Shown: positions 37,761-51,080 of the stretch, in pieces
Position numbering within the stretch: the stretch's first letter is position 1
Layout of the letters: the number at the start of each line of letters is the position of its first letter
Source of the DNA: Acorus gramineus
Taxonomy: Eukaryota > Streptophyta > Magnoliopsida > Acorales > Acoraceae
NCBI GenBank assembly: GCA_030737835.1
Contig: CM060849.1
Location: forward strand, 17,326,334-17,390,333
Length of the DNA: 64,000 nt
Reading direction: 5' to 3'
Notes under the pieces: model-generated
What the model was told of the DNA's origin: nothing
The model's input: the letters and a program-made list of their open reading frames with translations, nothing else
Databases searched by the model: none
Translations under genes and position numbers: made by a program

Positions 37761-40700
37761 TTTTTATTTTATTGATCGTCTCCTATCAATAAATACATGA
37801 AATAATGAAAATAAGTGGATTTTTTTTTGGTGCAAAAAACAAATAGGTTGATATAATTGGGTGGAAAGGAGAATAACTGAATAAGCTAATGTTTAAATAA
37901 CATTCAAATCTTATTTAATGGATAAAAATTTACTAATAAGCTCTACTGTTCAGTGGTAAACCAAACATGTTTATCTTCATAAGTGCTTATAATTTTTGTT
38001 GAACCAAATAGTTTTTTTTTTTAAACTGATTAAAACTTATATAATATGCATTTATAAATCAGCAATTAAAAACAGCATTCCGCTGAAGCAAACGACCCTT
38101 AAATATATTTTTGTTTATAGCGGCTTGGAAACAGGTTTGAGAACTTTTAGATTTACAGAAAGTTGAGTACCTCGAATTTATTTCTAAACAGAAAGAAAAC
38201 TACACCTTAATTAAAAGCTATAAAATACAGTTTTATAAAAACAACTCAAAATTTTTTTTTATATATAATTTGTATAATTACAGCTTCATGTAAATTCAAA
38301 CTTTTTTTTTTATAAAAATAACTTTCAAACTCAGTTTCTAAATATGACATATAAAAAATAGATAAATATAAATATGTTAGAATAAATAAGAATAAATTAT
38401 GAGGTGATTTGAACTTCATTGGACCGCTGTGAAGGGAGTTGACAACTGTTGCCCCTCTTATTTTTTATTATTTTGATTAAAAAAATTCCTCTTCAGTGTA
38501 TTGGGGGATTTATGGGATTGTTTTTCGGGTTTGGATTCTCTGTTTGTTTTCTCCTGCTTACATCTTACTTGATTTTTATTGTAGAATTGCTGCATCATCA
38601 CAATTAAAATCAAACAGTTATAAATATATCAAATCATGAACGGATAAAATGAATCAATTTTATATGATGAATTTATGACCGTCTGATTGAGTAAAACACA
38701 AAACAAGTACAAAAAAAACAAACAGAGGATCTAAACCCTTATTTTTCATTCAAAACACAAAATAATTATACATTCATTTTTTTTACAGTCTAAAATATAC
38801 TTTTATATACCTCGTTACAAATCTAGTAAAACATATACATTGTCTAACCATGTATATATCTCGTTAATTTTTTCAATACACTTACTAAAAGTGGATTCAT
38901 TCAACTCGAAATAGAGCGACATATTTTTTTATCAAATCATATATATAATTGAATGATGTTTATTATGTTTTTTTTTTTAAATAAAAACATGGATGATCTA
39001 GGTTTTGGATTGTAAAAATAACTGAGTATAAATTTTTTCAATAATTATATTGGGCCTGTTGGCCAGCCCATTGAACCAAAATCTGCGCCTAGTCCGTCCG
39101 GCCCATACAGGCCCGAGCCGGTGTGGGTTCGGGGCTTTGGGCTCAGCCAAGGTTTGGGCCTGTTTTTCACGGATTAGATTGGTCTGACCCAGTTTGTTGC
39201 CGTTGTTTAATTATAAATTCTATTAATTTCTTCTTAGCGTTTTTATTAAATTTTGTAAATCTATCATTATAAATTATGTCATCATTATATGTGGTCTAAT
39301 AGAAGGAATTCACTTCTATGGTATGGTCAATCATTGAATCAGGAAAAAAAAATTTATATCTTTTCCTTTGTTGATCCAATGTGCTCTTTAAGAAGAGACC
39401 ACCTTTTTCTTTTATGCTACTGCTACATTAATATTTATTCACTAGTTTGCTGTTTTTTTTTTTTTTTCAATCATTGCATCTGCAAAAATGAGGTGAAGAA
39501 AGCAGGAACAACAAACACGTCACAAACTTTTCAAAATGAAAAGCACAAAGAATCTTAAATAGATTAATAGTGTGATTGAAGCATCACAGGAGAATGTACT
39601 TATTATAAGTCATTATAACAGATTCCACTTGCAAAAAAAGAAAAAGAAGGCCTGCTCTCCATGAGTGTTACCAAAGAAGAGCCCCCCCTCACATAAAGGC
39701 AAACAAACATGGAGTGGTGGTTGAGAGACACTGCAGAACAAAATGACCCAAAGAAACTCTAGCTCATTATAAGCTAGTCAACGGACTGGATACAGAGCAT
39801 ATATAAAGCAAAAATATTTATATTTGAGTCCATATTTTAATTTGTTGTGCTATATATATGTTTGGGCATTGGGATAGAATATTCAAAACACAATATCAGA
39901 ATTCAAATTGGAATGAAATATTCAAATAATTATTTGAATTATTTTTATGTTTATAATATTTTATATGTATTCCCTTGATAATCATAAAGTGTAAGATTAA
40001 TATATTTACTAATATTTTTAGGAACAGATACCCAATACTCAATTCTGAATTTGAATTCGTCGGGATATAATATATGATATCCTGAAATCAAGACAGTTTT
40101 TCTGAAATTTTTGGATTCAAGATACGAATACAAATATTTTTTTTTAAAATGTCTTATCAAAGCCACTTTGAAGTCTTTTGATGGAGAAGCAGCAAAGCAT
40201 AGGGAACAAAAGCTTAATAAAGTTGAGGACCTGTTTATCTAACATTGGGGAAAGCCTAAGAAAAAGAAAAAAAAAGGCAAACCAAAAGCCTTTTTTTTTG
40301 CCATGCATGGAAAAGCATGAGCTGTGAAAAGAGCCAAAAGTGAAGATGAATAAAAGGTCTCTAATGGGTGATCCCAAGGAATGTTATCATTCATACACAT
40401 CAAACAGCATTATCTCTTCTTTTCTTTTATTTCTTTTCTTTTATTTCTTTTCTTTTCTCCTAAAAGCAGTGAGTCAGTACACACCAAAGAATAACATGTT
40501 CAATCACCAACACCACAACCATCTCACTGTGATAACAAGCATTGCCACTATATAAACCAATGTGCCACAAAGGATCCAAGACAGCCTTTGAAAAAAACAA
40601 AAGTTTTTGTTCAGTTTTTTTTTTTTTTTAGATTCATGACATGGGTTTGTGGTTTATTCCATCTCTTGCACACTGGAATAGCTGTTCTGATGCAGCAGTT

Positions 40701-41240
40701 CGGTGTGCAGGGCATGGAATATACCACTGGTTCATGCAAGGGGAAAAATAATCTGCACATCAATGTTGTCTTCATAGGTACCCACTTAAATGTCTCTGTG
40801 TTCAACTTTGTTTTGATTGTCTTTGCTGTTGAATCACCTGTTTGTTCTTCCACTTTGCCTAAAAGATCCATCTCAAGCACATCATTTTGATCATGAGAAA
40901 CAGAGGAGGCATGGGTTCTTCTTCTTCCCATATATTCCTCTGATTATGAACACACCTTCATTGCCTTTAAATTCTCTCTTATTATTTTTTTCATCATGAA
41001 AATTTACTTGAATGCGGGGAATCGGGGATGACCTTGGTTGTGGTGACTTTTGTAGGTGTGCAATATAGACAGATTGAACCTGATCCAACACAATCAAACC
41101 CGGGGTTAGTATTTTAGTAGTTGAGTTCAACCCGAATTGAACTTGACCTAAAAAAAATTAAAACATAGATAAAGATAGGTTTGGGTTGAAGGATCAACTT
41201 ATCTGAGCATACCCTGAATATGATGGAGAGAGAGAGATTT
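37761..41240. other. Non-coding intergenic region with possible gene or TE relics
   Basis: I find no supportable gene. A GC-richer patch at about 39050-39180 has repeated GGGCC and GGCCCA words. A stretch at 40600-40930 is richer in GC and holds a 100-residue open frame without recognisable features. Both may be relics of genes or transposons. A tract of TTTTCTTTTATTTC repeats lies near 40420-40460. Confidence 0.45.
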
Positions 41241-41246
41241 AAAAAG

Positions 41247-41623
41247 TGTTACGATTTCGGATCTTGGGATGCAATCAATCAAAAGAAATAAACAAACAAA
41301 TCGAAGCAAAGACACAAAAAATTTTACGTGGTTCGGCAAATCTTGCCTACGTCCACGGAGCACACCAGAGATCAATCCACTATCAATGAGAAGTTTTTAC
41401 AATGGTCACACCGAAGATAAAAACCCTAGAGCTTAATGAAAAATATGAGATGCCCTTTTATACTGACATCTCATTAAGGGCAAAAAAGTCAATACACGAA
41501 AGACACAAAAAAAAAAAATTTCTCGGGGCGCTGCCCCCAGACCCCGCGAGCTGACCGGGCAGCTCGATCCCCACGAGCTCTGCGGGGAGCTCGACCCCCA
41601 TCCGATCCTGCGTAGCGCCAACA
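41247..41623. mobile_element. Candidate Copia-type LTR or TRIM fragment
   Basis: It starts TGTTACG and ends CCAACA, and carries ACGTGGTTCGGC and TACGTCCACGGAG, close to words in the solo LTR at 31656-32177. A purine-rich tract (about 41225-41240) directly precedes it, as a polypurine tract would precede a 3' LTR. A GC-rich segment near 41520-41600 is unlike the AT-rich surroundings. I could not find a target duplication, so the ends are uncertain. Confidence 0.45.
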
Positions 41624-41884
41624 ATCTTCTACGCACATCATCAGGCTCCACAATATATAACAAAAAGAACATGTGAGAAAATAATATTCCATGAAGGAAG
41701 ATGATTATTTTAATTATAAATATTTTAAAAGTATATATGTAACTAATTTTGTTGAGAATGAAATACATACTCAATTAAATATATATATTTTTACATTTTT
41801 TTTTTTTGTAATTGAGCATACCCTAACACAATGGAATATATATTATTTTAGACATTTCATGCACTGTCAGTGACATGTTAATCT

Positions 41885-42710
41885 ATATTACTATATAAAA
41901 GTCTCTTAAACCAAAAACTTGCCATTTGACCTTTTTGTCCTTGTCAATTCATTCAATCCCATTATAGTCCATTCACACCACTTTAATGACAACCGTTTTT
42001 TTTTTTCATTTTTCATTTTACCCTAACATTTTTATTCAATTACATTTCTATTCACATTTAAAAAAAAGTATCAAATATTAATGTAATTCACATCTATTAG
42101 TATTTATTTAATTCACACATATTAATATAATTCTTATTCATATATTTATTAACATTCATTGCAACATATGATGCATGGACTATTTAAATTTTATAAAGAA
42201 ACCTTACATATCCTATTCATATTTTAATTTTACATATCGTATTCATATTTTTTTAACACGATAATGCATGGGACTCCTATTCATATTTTAAAACCTTCCA
42301 AACAATGTAATAAATACTAAATGCATGGCCTTAATTAGTGTTCAATTTTATCATTTTTTAACACGTTATGATGAATGGCACTCCTATTCACATTTTTTAA
42401 ACCTTACAAACAATGCAATAAATACTAAATGCAGGGCGTTAGTGCTGAATTTGATTTCCACTTAAATTTTTTTTTACTATAATTTATTAAAGATTATTAA
42501 GCATTTAGTGTTCAATGTCATTAATTTGCATAGAATCCTAAAATATTTTTAAATCACAGTTCATACAATTTATTTACATTTATGTAGATTTACATAAAAA
42601 TATGGAATTCTCCAATGAATCCAACGGTGGGGAGCACAAGATCAACGGCGCATGAGTCTTAATAAAAAAATATGATCAATAAATTAGTTGAATGTGAAAT
42701 CAAAATAAAA
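41885..42710. repeat. Dispersed repeat, family C, copy 1
   Basis: The copy includes CATTTGACC...TTCATTCAATCCC...TCCATTCACA near its left end and ATGAATCCAACGGTGGGGAG...CACAAGATCAACGGCGCA near 42615, then TTAGTTGAATGTGAAATC. The same ordered words occur at about 48270-49160 in the same orientation. The middle part (42440-42540) matches 50935-51050 in reverse complement. It is non-coding. The TATATTACTATATAAAAG near its start is reminiscent of Helitron 5' ends, which is weak evidence. Confidence 0.55.
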
Positions 42711-43639
42711 ACAAAATGAAATCCTATGGCCCTTCCACTTCCCCCTCTTAAATAGCAACCCTCATTCATCCTCTCACCATTTAATCCCCTCATCTTCAAG
42801 AGATGCCGACCGATGCACTTCCAAGAACCGGCGCATTCATTCACGTGCCATTGAATACCCATTCATCCCCATCTTCATCTCCATTCCCATTTCTATGGAT
42901 AAATGGATATATCATTTGTCTCTTTTTTCCTCTCTTTAAAATTTTTATCTGGGCTTAGAAAGCTGCGTTAATATTTGGCATATATGATTGATACTTTGAT
43001 TCATCTGATGAATTATATATTGCAGTTACTTAAAAAAAAAAAATTCATTAGTTCCCCTTTTTTTGGATGTTGTTCATAGTCCATTTGTTTTTGTGGCATT
43101 TTAATTCGTATATCAGGAAATAAAAAAATGTATTGAAATTTGTTCTTCGCATGTGCTCTATATTTTTTTTAGATAGCAATTTATCTGCTTATTGTTACGT
43201 GTGTTTCTTTCCTTGTTATTTCAAAAGTCAAAAGAAGAAATCTCATATGAATAAATTGTTTTTTCCCTTAACAGGTTCTACTTCGTTTCTGTACTCTGGA
43301 TGGAAGTGGCAAAGGAGTACATATGGTATTTATTCATAGATATTTTGCAATGTAATTGTTTCATTATGAATTTTTCATGATCAACATAGTGTACTATTTC
43401 CTTTTCTACTGGTGAAATATACCTTAAATTCCTTTCATTTTATAAGCATTTCCTAATCATGATAATATTATGATATCTGAATTTAATTATACGCTAACAA
43501 ATATATATACTATTTACCCAATTTAAATGAAATTTCATATCCGATATTTTTTCCTCTGATTAGTTTTTCATTAAAAAACTTTTTTCGCCATAGATTTCAA
43601 ATTAGGTTTGAAAATTTTAATGTGAATTTATTATGATTT

Positions 43640-44930
43640 TATTCCATAGATTTTAGGATATATATATAAAGGATATGTTGAAATCTATTTAATTTTTATT
43701 TAATTTTTAATTTGAATTTATTCGTCTTCTAATTTTTTATTTTTAATTTGCATATAACTTAGAAAATTTGATAAAAAATTGATTTTATCCGTCTTCTAAT
43801 TTTTAATTTTTCATGTAACTTAGAAACTTTGATAAAAAAAATGATTTAATCCATCTTCTAATTTTTAATTTTTCATTTGCATATAACTTAGAAACTTTAA
43901 CAAGTTGATCATATCTACAAATGGCCAAAAAATTAATTTCATAGATTTTAGGATATATATAAAGGATATGATGATATCTATTAAAAGTTTATTTAATTTT
44001 TAATATGAATTTATATGTCTTCTCATTTTTAAATTTTCATTTGCATAGTACTAAGAAATTTTCATGTTAATCATATCTACAAATGGCCAAAATGTAAATT
44101 CCATAGATTTTATATTATATATAAAGGATGTGATGATATCTATTTAAAGTTTATTTAATTTTTAATATGAATTCATCCGTCTTCTCTTTTTTCTTTTTTT
44201 CATTTGCATAGTACTTAGAAAATTTGATGCTAATCATGTCTACAAATATGTACAAATGGCTAAGAATTTAAACTTTGATAGTTTCCTAATCTGATCCAGG
44301 ATTTTTAAAATGTCAATAAAATTATGAAATTTATTTAAATTATTTAAATCATGATATTTCCTCAACTTATTTACTCAACATTTTAATTATATCTTTAAAT
44401 TTGAATGTTAAATCCATTTTTTTATGGATATTATCCAAATCACAAAATAAACTTTCAATTTGAGATATTTTCAATGAGGGCATCATTGGAAATTTACGGT
44501 AACAAAAAATTATGTTATTCTAATATATAAAGTTTAAAATTTGAATATTATTTCATTTCATGGATTTTTTTATATATAATCATATGTATGAAATCTATTT
44601 TAATTTTGAATAGGGATTTATTCAAAGATATTGTAAAACATATTTTGATTTTGATATTTTCAATATCAAAATAGAGTACAAAATATTTTCATAATTAAAA
44701 TGAATCACTTTTTTAATTGTATTATGTCAATGTTAGTGATTTGTTATTATTGTGAGCTATTTATTTAAAATAGATTATATGATATATATAAAGGATATGA
44801 TGATATCTATTAAAAAGATTTTTAATTTTTAATATGAATTTATGCGCCTTCTCATTTTTAATTTTCAATTTGCATACAAGCTTTGGTGTTCATCATATAT
44901 AGAAATGGCTAAAAATTTAATTCTATAGAT
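43640..44930. repeat. AT-rich tandem or dispersed units, about 165 bp
   Basis: Units containing TAGATTTTAGGATATATATA...AAGGATATG...ATATCTATT...TTTAATTTTTAAT...GAATTTAT...CTTCT...CATTTGCATA recur near 43645, 43940, 44105 and 44770. The second and third are directly adjacent with a spacing near 165 bp. The units are diverged and non-coding. Confidence 0.6.
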
Positions 44931-44932
44931 TT

Positions 44933-44935
<3 letters not shown>

Positions 44936-44993
<58 letters not shown>
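44936..44993. repeat. (TA)n microsatellite
   Basis: A pure TA array of about 27 units lies immediately after the last 165-bp-type unit. Confidence 0.95.
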
Positions 44994-44997
<4 letters not shown>

Positions 44998-46314
44998 TAC
45001 TATTGACATGTTATTGGACATTGTTTGGTGAATAATTTTATAGTTTGTTGAAAGTTTACAACATTCAATTCCACCGGTTTTTATGTCATGTTGGTTTTGT
45101 CAATGTGTATTACCATAGTTTATTAATAATTATTACTCCATTATGAATTCAATTATTAATGACAATCTCAAATACCTGAAATTAAATCAATTCTTTATTA
45201 TTTATTATTCACCAGGTCATTCAACTCTTCCCCTACCTATCTTGCGATAAATAAATAAATAAATCCTCCTCTACCCATGTTGACCAACCCCATCAATTAT
45301 TCAAAACTCATTCATCTCCTATCTGTTTATAATCTTATCCACGTTTGTCAATAGTTCATTTTCACCTCTTCCACTATTCCCGTTTCATCTCCTCCTATGT
45401 CCTTCGATGTAGTGACGACGCCCCATCTCTATCTCTTTGCCACTACTTCTGTCTTCACTTTTGTCGTGCACTCTATGATGATTTTTTTTCTGTGTGGGTC
45501 CTCTTATTTATAATTTTTTTTTAGATTGATTGTGCGAGCGAGCATGAGACCCCTATTGGAGCTTGTTGTGGCACAAGGATATTTGGGGCTAATTCATGAA
45601 TGGTATAATTTATCATTTCAATAAAAAAAAATTCTACACATTGAATTCTGTTTTATTTTCTATATCAATTGATTGAGCTCATTTTTTTCGTGATTCTTTC
45701 AATTTTAGTGTTTAATGTCACTGACCAAATGACAAAGAAAATTACAGATGAAAGCATCATAAAAAACTTGTACAATGTAAGTGTTCTTTTACTCATTTTG
45801 TTATGTTAGCTACTGATTGTTTGTCAAAGAACTCCTGAATTTCAATTATATTGTTTGTCTTTATTATAATTTGTGGATTGGTTTTTTTACTTAATTGTAT
45901 ATTTATTTCATTCACTTTATAGATCACAAAAAAAAAAGGTGGTTTCTTCTTGATTTACTTAAGGATTAAATTTTCCATTGAGTTGGTGATTTATCATATA
46001 CTATTTCCTTGGATAGAATTTGATGTTGAGTTGATATATCAGATACCAAGAAGAAAAAGGTCACTGCAGGGAAGGTGAAGGTTGGAGAGGTAATTTTTTG
46101 TTAGTTATTTATTTTAATATTCTTTAAGCTACTGATGTGAGGTGAAGATTAAATTGTGTGGTAGTGATAATGGTCTAGATATGTCAAAATCCTTTTTTTT
46201 TTACCTTTCGTGCTTCTTTTTTATGTTATTTTAATTTGATATCATTTGAAGATTGTTAGCCCTGAGACTATTTTTTTTTGTTGTACACTTCTTTGTGGAT
46301 GTTCTATTTTTTTT
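44994..46314. other. Non-coding region with exon-like fragments
   Basis: I cannot support a gene. Short GC-richer pieces look exon-like. One at about 45715-45777 reads NVTDQMTKKITDESIIKN in one frame and ends before a GTAAGT. Another at about 46043-46092 reads DTKKKKVTAGKVKVGE and ends before a GTAA. They may be captured or decayed exons in a transposon. No family was recognised. Confidence 0.3.
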
Positions 46315-46618
46315 TCTCCAAGTTCAAATTTACACGTGCAGTGACCTTGGATAACCTCTCAATTTCTTATTAAATGTTTGCATTTTTTCCTCTTCTAACA
46401 TTCATCACAAAAAATATCAATGTATTTAATTGCAATGCATTCAATTGATTCTTTTCCCTATGTGATCACATCCATCTACACGTCAAATGGACTTGGATCA
46501 CCTCCTCACCTTCTTATTAAACGTTTTTTTTTACATCTTCTCCCATTCATTTTTTTCTTGGTCATCACAAAAATTATGAATGTATTAATTGCAATGCATT
46601 AAATTGATTATTTCCCCT
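46315..46618. repeat. Family C segment, inverted partner of 50002-50290
   Basis: It carries two internal diverged units, each with AATTGCAATGCATTCAATTG-type and TCATCACAAAAA words. The same pair appears in reverse complement at 50002-50290. The open frames spanning it give matching peptides in both copies (MYLIAMHSIDSF and MHLIAMHSIDSF), but this reflects shared repeat DNA and not a gene. Confidence 0.7.
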
Positions 46619-48269
46619 TGTTAAAAAAAAAAAGAAAAAAAAATAGAGATGAGAAGGTCACAGCCTTCGACAATGTCATGTATAAATATTTATCAAAACG
46701 ACTAACATGTGTATTATTAGAGAAAAAAATGAATCAAACCATGTGTTCAAATTGAAAAACTTAAATTACAGAAATAGCACAAAGTAAGTAATGCTAAAAA
46801 AATTATGCAAACTTGAAAACTATGAAAATCAATTATAGTTATGCAATGTTTGGGTCATATAAGTAATTGATTATTTGGAATCTTATAAATCTTTATCAGG
46901 TATTTGCTTGAATATATAACTCTGTGTTGTGTTATTTTAATGTATTTATCAAATGGTTCATTATCTATATGTGTTGTTATACATAGATTAAAAAAATAGA
47001 CATAATAATATCAGCCGTATATGTGTATGGTAGTGTGTTACATCAAATTCTTTTTGTGTCGTGTTTTTCAAGATCAAATGGTATCTAATATAACATACAT
47101 TATCTCAAACAAATTTTTTTTTTTTTTTTTAAACATTTCTTACTTGTGTCAATCAGATTCTCATTAGCATATTTACTGTAATTTTTGTGGTGTATTTTCA
47201 ACCATTTTTTTATTAGACTTTTGTGTGTATGTTTAAAAATAAATCCATATATTTTAAAAATAGGAAAAAGAAAAGGCATGCATTTTAATTTGGGTATTCA
47301 AAAGCCTGATGCTATTATTATTTTTTAATTTTGATACTTACTTGAGTTTCGCAAATCAGATTTTGTACTTCATAACAAAATGGTTTTTGAGCTGATAAGT
47401 TACACCAAAATCTTAAGAAAATAATCAAACCAAGTCTTCCTTAAGTGTGAAAACATAAGTAGAAAAAATTAAATAACAAAAATAACACTACAATGTAAAT
47501 AATCTTAAAAATTTAATACAAATGTCAAAGCTATAAAAATAAATTATAATTATGAAATATTAATATATACAACTTTGGATGTTTCATTTTAATGTGCTTA
47601 TCAATTGATCAATTCTTTAGATATGTTGTTATATGTAGATTAAAAAAATATAAATGATAGTATTAGTGGTGTATTGCACCGTGTTATATCAATATATAGT
47701 TTTTTTTGTGTTGTGTTGTTATTAAATGATATCTAATCTATTGTCCCATTTTCCATGTGTGTGTTAAAAAATAAATTTATATGTGTTTCAAAATATATAA
47801 TTTATATTGTTTCAAAATATATATTTAAAACAAGTAAAACCACTTTGAAAAAAAAATTATGTTTATATTAATATTATTTTTCAATTAAATGGGGGTGTAA
47901 AAAATATATGTTTACAATATTTTTAGGAATTTTTTCCTTCATATAAATTATTTAAATTTATTTATCATATTTTTTTTTTTCTATTGTTCACTTTTTCCCT
48001 TCAATTCTTTTGTTATCTGGATTTGTAATCCTCCAAATTGATTCATTTTTTACATGAGACAATCCATTTTAATTTAGTTTAAATATCTCTCATTAAATTT
48101 TTTGCACTATTTGGTTCTTTTGAATTGATTGATTATTTATAAGCAATGACTTCATTTGCTTAGATCATTTTTATGGGGATTAATGTATTTAACAATTAAG
48201 GGTGGTTTGCTTTCTTGGTAGTTTTTTTCTTAATTTTTTTATATTTTCTACCATATTAATCACAACCAT
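46619..48269. other. Non-coding AT-rich region
   Basis: This stretch is very AT-rich with no gene. Two similar blocks (about 46730-47100 and 47390-47760) share words such as AATCAAACCA, GTGTTGT and GATTAAAAAAATA. This suggests an old internal duplication of roughly 650-bp period. Confidence 0.4.
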
Positions 48270-49160
48270 TTGACCATTTTACCCTTACAATTCTATTCAA
48301 TCCCATGAAAATCCATTCACATTATTTTAACCCCATTCACAATTTATTCCAATACATACATTTCATCATATAATATATTTATTAACTTATAATTATAATC
48401 AGATATCATAGTACTATCAGGATAAGGGGATAATTATAAAATGAAATGACATTTAAAATATAATTCACTGTTAGAAAATGAGATATTCAAAATATAATTC
48501 ATTGTAATCAACTAAAATTAAATTAATATAATAAAATCAGATATCATAATATTATTAGGATAAGAGCACGCTTATAAGCCTTTTAATCTCATTCATAATT
48601 TATTCTAATACATATATTTCATTATATCTTTTATATATCATAAAATCATATTAATAATTTACATAAGTTATATGTATTTGAATATTTTATATATATCAAT
48701 TGAAATTAGATTAATATATTTATTAACTTATAATTATAATTAAAATTGGATATCATAATATTATTAGGACAAGGGGTGCTTATAAAATGAAAGGATATTG
48801 AAGATATAATTCATTGTTCTTCACCCCAAAAAAATGAAAGAGATATAAATAACTAAAATATTTTGTAATCTATTTTGATTATTAAAATATCATAATCAAA
48901 TTTGGTTATTACATATCTATGAATAAATTATAATCCCAAAAAAAAATTTCAATCGCAATGCATGCAATTTATTTGCATGTATATTTACATAAACATTTTG
49001 ATTCGTCTGATGAATCCAATGGTGGGGATCACAAGATCAACGGCGCAAAATCTTTTTTGTTTTGAGACTCCCAATACAACATTATATAAAGGAATATCTT
49101 TTCTTAGTAAAAAAAAAGAAAGATCGATGAATTAGTTGAATGTGAAATCATCCTTTTCAC
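48270..49160. repeat. Dispersed repeat, family C, copy 2
   Basis: This repeats the ordered words of 41885-42710 in the same orientation, including CCATTTGACC, AATCCCATGAAAATCCATTC, then ATGAATCCAATGGTGGGGAT with CACAAGATCAACGGCGCA near 49012, and TTAGTTGAATGTGAAATC near 49133. An extra block with GATATCATAATATTATTAGG is duplicated inside it (about 48400, 48540 and 48755). Confidence 0.55.
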
Positions 49161-49689
49161 ACCTTCTTCAATTCCATGACATTTGTTAAAAATTAATATC
49201 AATCATATTTATTATTCCAACACTTGCATAAACCATATCTATTTACCTTTATTCAATTTTAAATTTCAATAATGTATATGTGCATTGAATTAAATCTGTG
49301 GTAGTCATATATATTCTAGGAAAAAAAATAAATGGACATGAAATTTTTTTTAAAAAAGATTAAGGAGACGAGGTTGTGTCATATGACATTTGTTAAATTT
49401 TTTTTTATTGAAACATTTATGTACAAATGTGTTGCTTAAATTTGGAACGCGTGAAAAGAAGAAACAAACTAAAAAATTATTAATATTTGCATTAAAAATT
49501 TAAAATTAAAATAAATAGATGATCAATTTTTTTATTGCTGTCATTCATTTCTTTTTTTAAAAAAATAAAATTTCATCATTATAATTTCAAAAAATATTTT
49601 CTTTTTCATTATTTTTAAAAAATAAAGAAAAAATTAATTAGAAGTCCCTCTGATTACTCATATATTATTTTTAGATCCCTATTATTTTT

Positions 49690-49975
49690 CAAGTTTTTTT
49701 AGGTCCCTAAGGCGGTGAAAAATTATCTTTAGGTCTCTCTAGCCGGATGTTAATCAAAACATAGAAAATGCCCCAACCTAATTATTTTAGTACACTATTA
49801 ACACTCTCCAGTATATTGTTAAGTATCTCCAGTTTACTGTTAACACTCCCCCGTACATTATTAACCTGCCCCAAAATGGGCGAGGGTATTTCGGTTTCGG
49901 TATTATTGAACAATATCCGTCTGGAGGGACTTAAAGATAGTTTTTCATCATTTTAAGGACCTAAAAAATGATAAA
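49690..49975. repeat. Degenerate foldback MITE
   Basis: The left arm reads TAGGTCCCTAAGGCGGTGAA and continues to TAGCCGGATGTT. The right arm in reverse complement reads TAGGTCCTTAAAATGATGAA and continues to CAGACGGATATT. The arms match over about 50 bp. The centre is non-coding, with repeated TTAACACTC-type words. Confidence 0.6.
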
Positions 49976-50001
49976 TATTATATAATAAACAAAGAGGAAA
50001 G

Positions 50002-51080
50002 AATCAATTTAATGCATTGTAATTAATAGATTCATAATTTTTGTGATGACTAAGAAAAAAAAATGAATGAAAGAAGAGGAAAAACAAACGTTTTATAAGA
50101 AGGTGGAGAGGTGATCCAAGTACATTTGACATGTAGATGGATGTGATCACGAGGGGAAAAGAATCAATTGAATGCATTGCAATTAAATGCATTCATAATT
50201 TTTGTGATGAATGGTAGAAGAGGAAAAAATGCAAACATTTAATAAGAAGATGAAAGGTTATCCAATGCCATTGCCTGTGTAAATTTGAACAAATGAATGG
50301 GATTGAAGATGAGTGAATGGATTATTATTATTAAAATATTAATAATTTTGAAAGTTTAAATTTTTGGACATTTCAAGACGTGATTTGGATTATATTAAAA
50401 AGAAATTCAAACTAATATGCAAATTAAAAATAAAATTTTAACATATTTCATTAAATCTTTTATAAATATCCTAAAATATTATGAATAAAATCATATTATA
50501 AATTTATAATCCTAATTTAAAATTATTGGATTAACATTAAAAAACTGTGAAGACGGAAATAAAATGCATTTTTCCTAATATAAAACTTAATATAAATATT
50601 AACATTAAAAAATCATATTAAATTTCCTAATTTAAGAGGAAAAAAGATGAAATAAATGGCAGCATTTACAATATTAATTACATCTATTTATATGTTATTT
50701 TTAATTTTTGAATGCAAATATTAATTTTTTTGTTTAGTGTTGTAGTCATTCTTTTATTGTTCGTCATATTTCAATTTATGTGTTGGTATTTTTTTATTTT
50801 GCGTGTGTATATGATGTAGTAGTTAAGTAAAAAATTGTTTATTTGATTGAAGAGATCGGGAAGAGTAAAATGGTCAAATGAAGATATGTATATAAATATG
50901 ATTCATGCATATGTTGGAAAAATAATTATGATTTGGGATTCTAGGCAAATAAATGGCATGCCACTGCACTAAACAATAAATGCATAATAACTTTTAATAA
51001 ATTATGGTAACAAAAATTTAAGTGTAAAACAAATTGAACACTACACACCATGCATTTTAGTGGCCCATTTTTATCATTCA
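50002..51080. repeat. Dispersed repeat, family C, copy 3 (inverted)
   Basis: The first 290 bp are the reverse complement of 46315-46618. The segment near 50935-51050 is the reverse complement of 42440-42540 (shared AGTGTTCAAT, ACTTAAATTTTT and ATAATTTATTAAA words). The piece therefore joins two family C segments in inverted orientation. Confidence 0.55.

Noticed and set aside
40182-40202. TGGAGAAGCAG match to the 5' half of miR164
   Set aside because: The 3' half does not match and I found no complementary arm nearby to form a precursor hairpin.
46420-46602. 60-codon frame matching a minus-strand frame at 50004-50192
   Set aside because: The similarity comes from an inverted repeat. The frames are hydrophobic, AT-rich and have no start context or domain.
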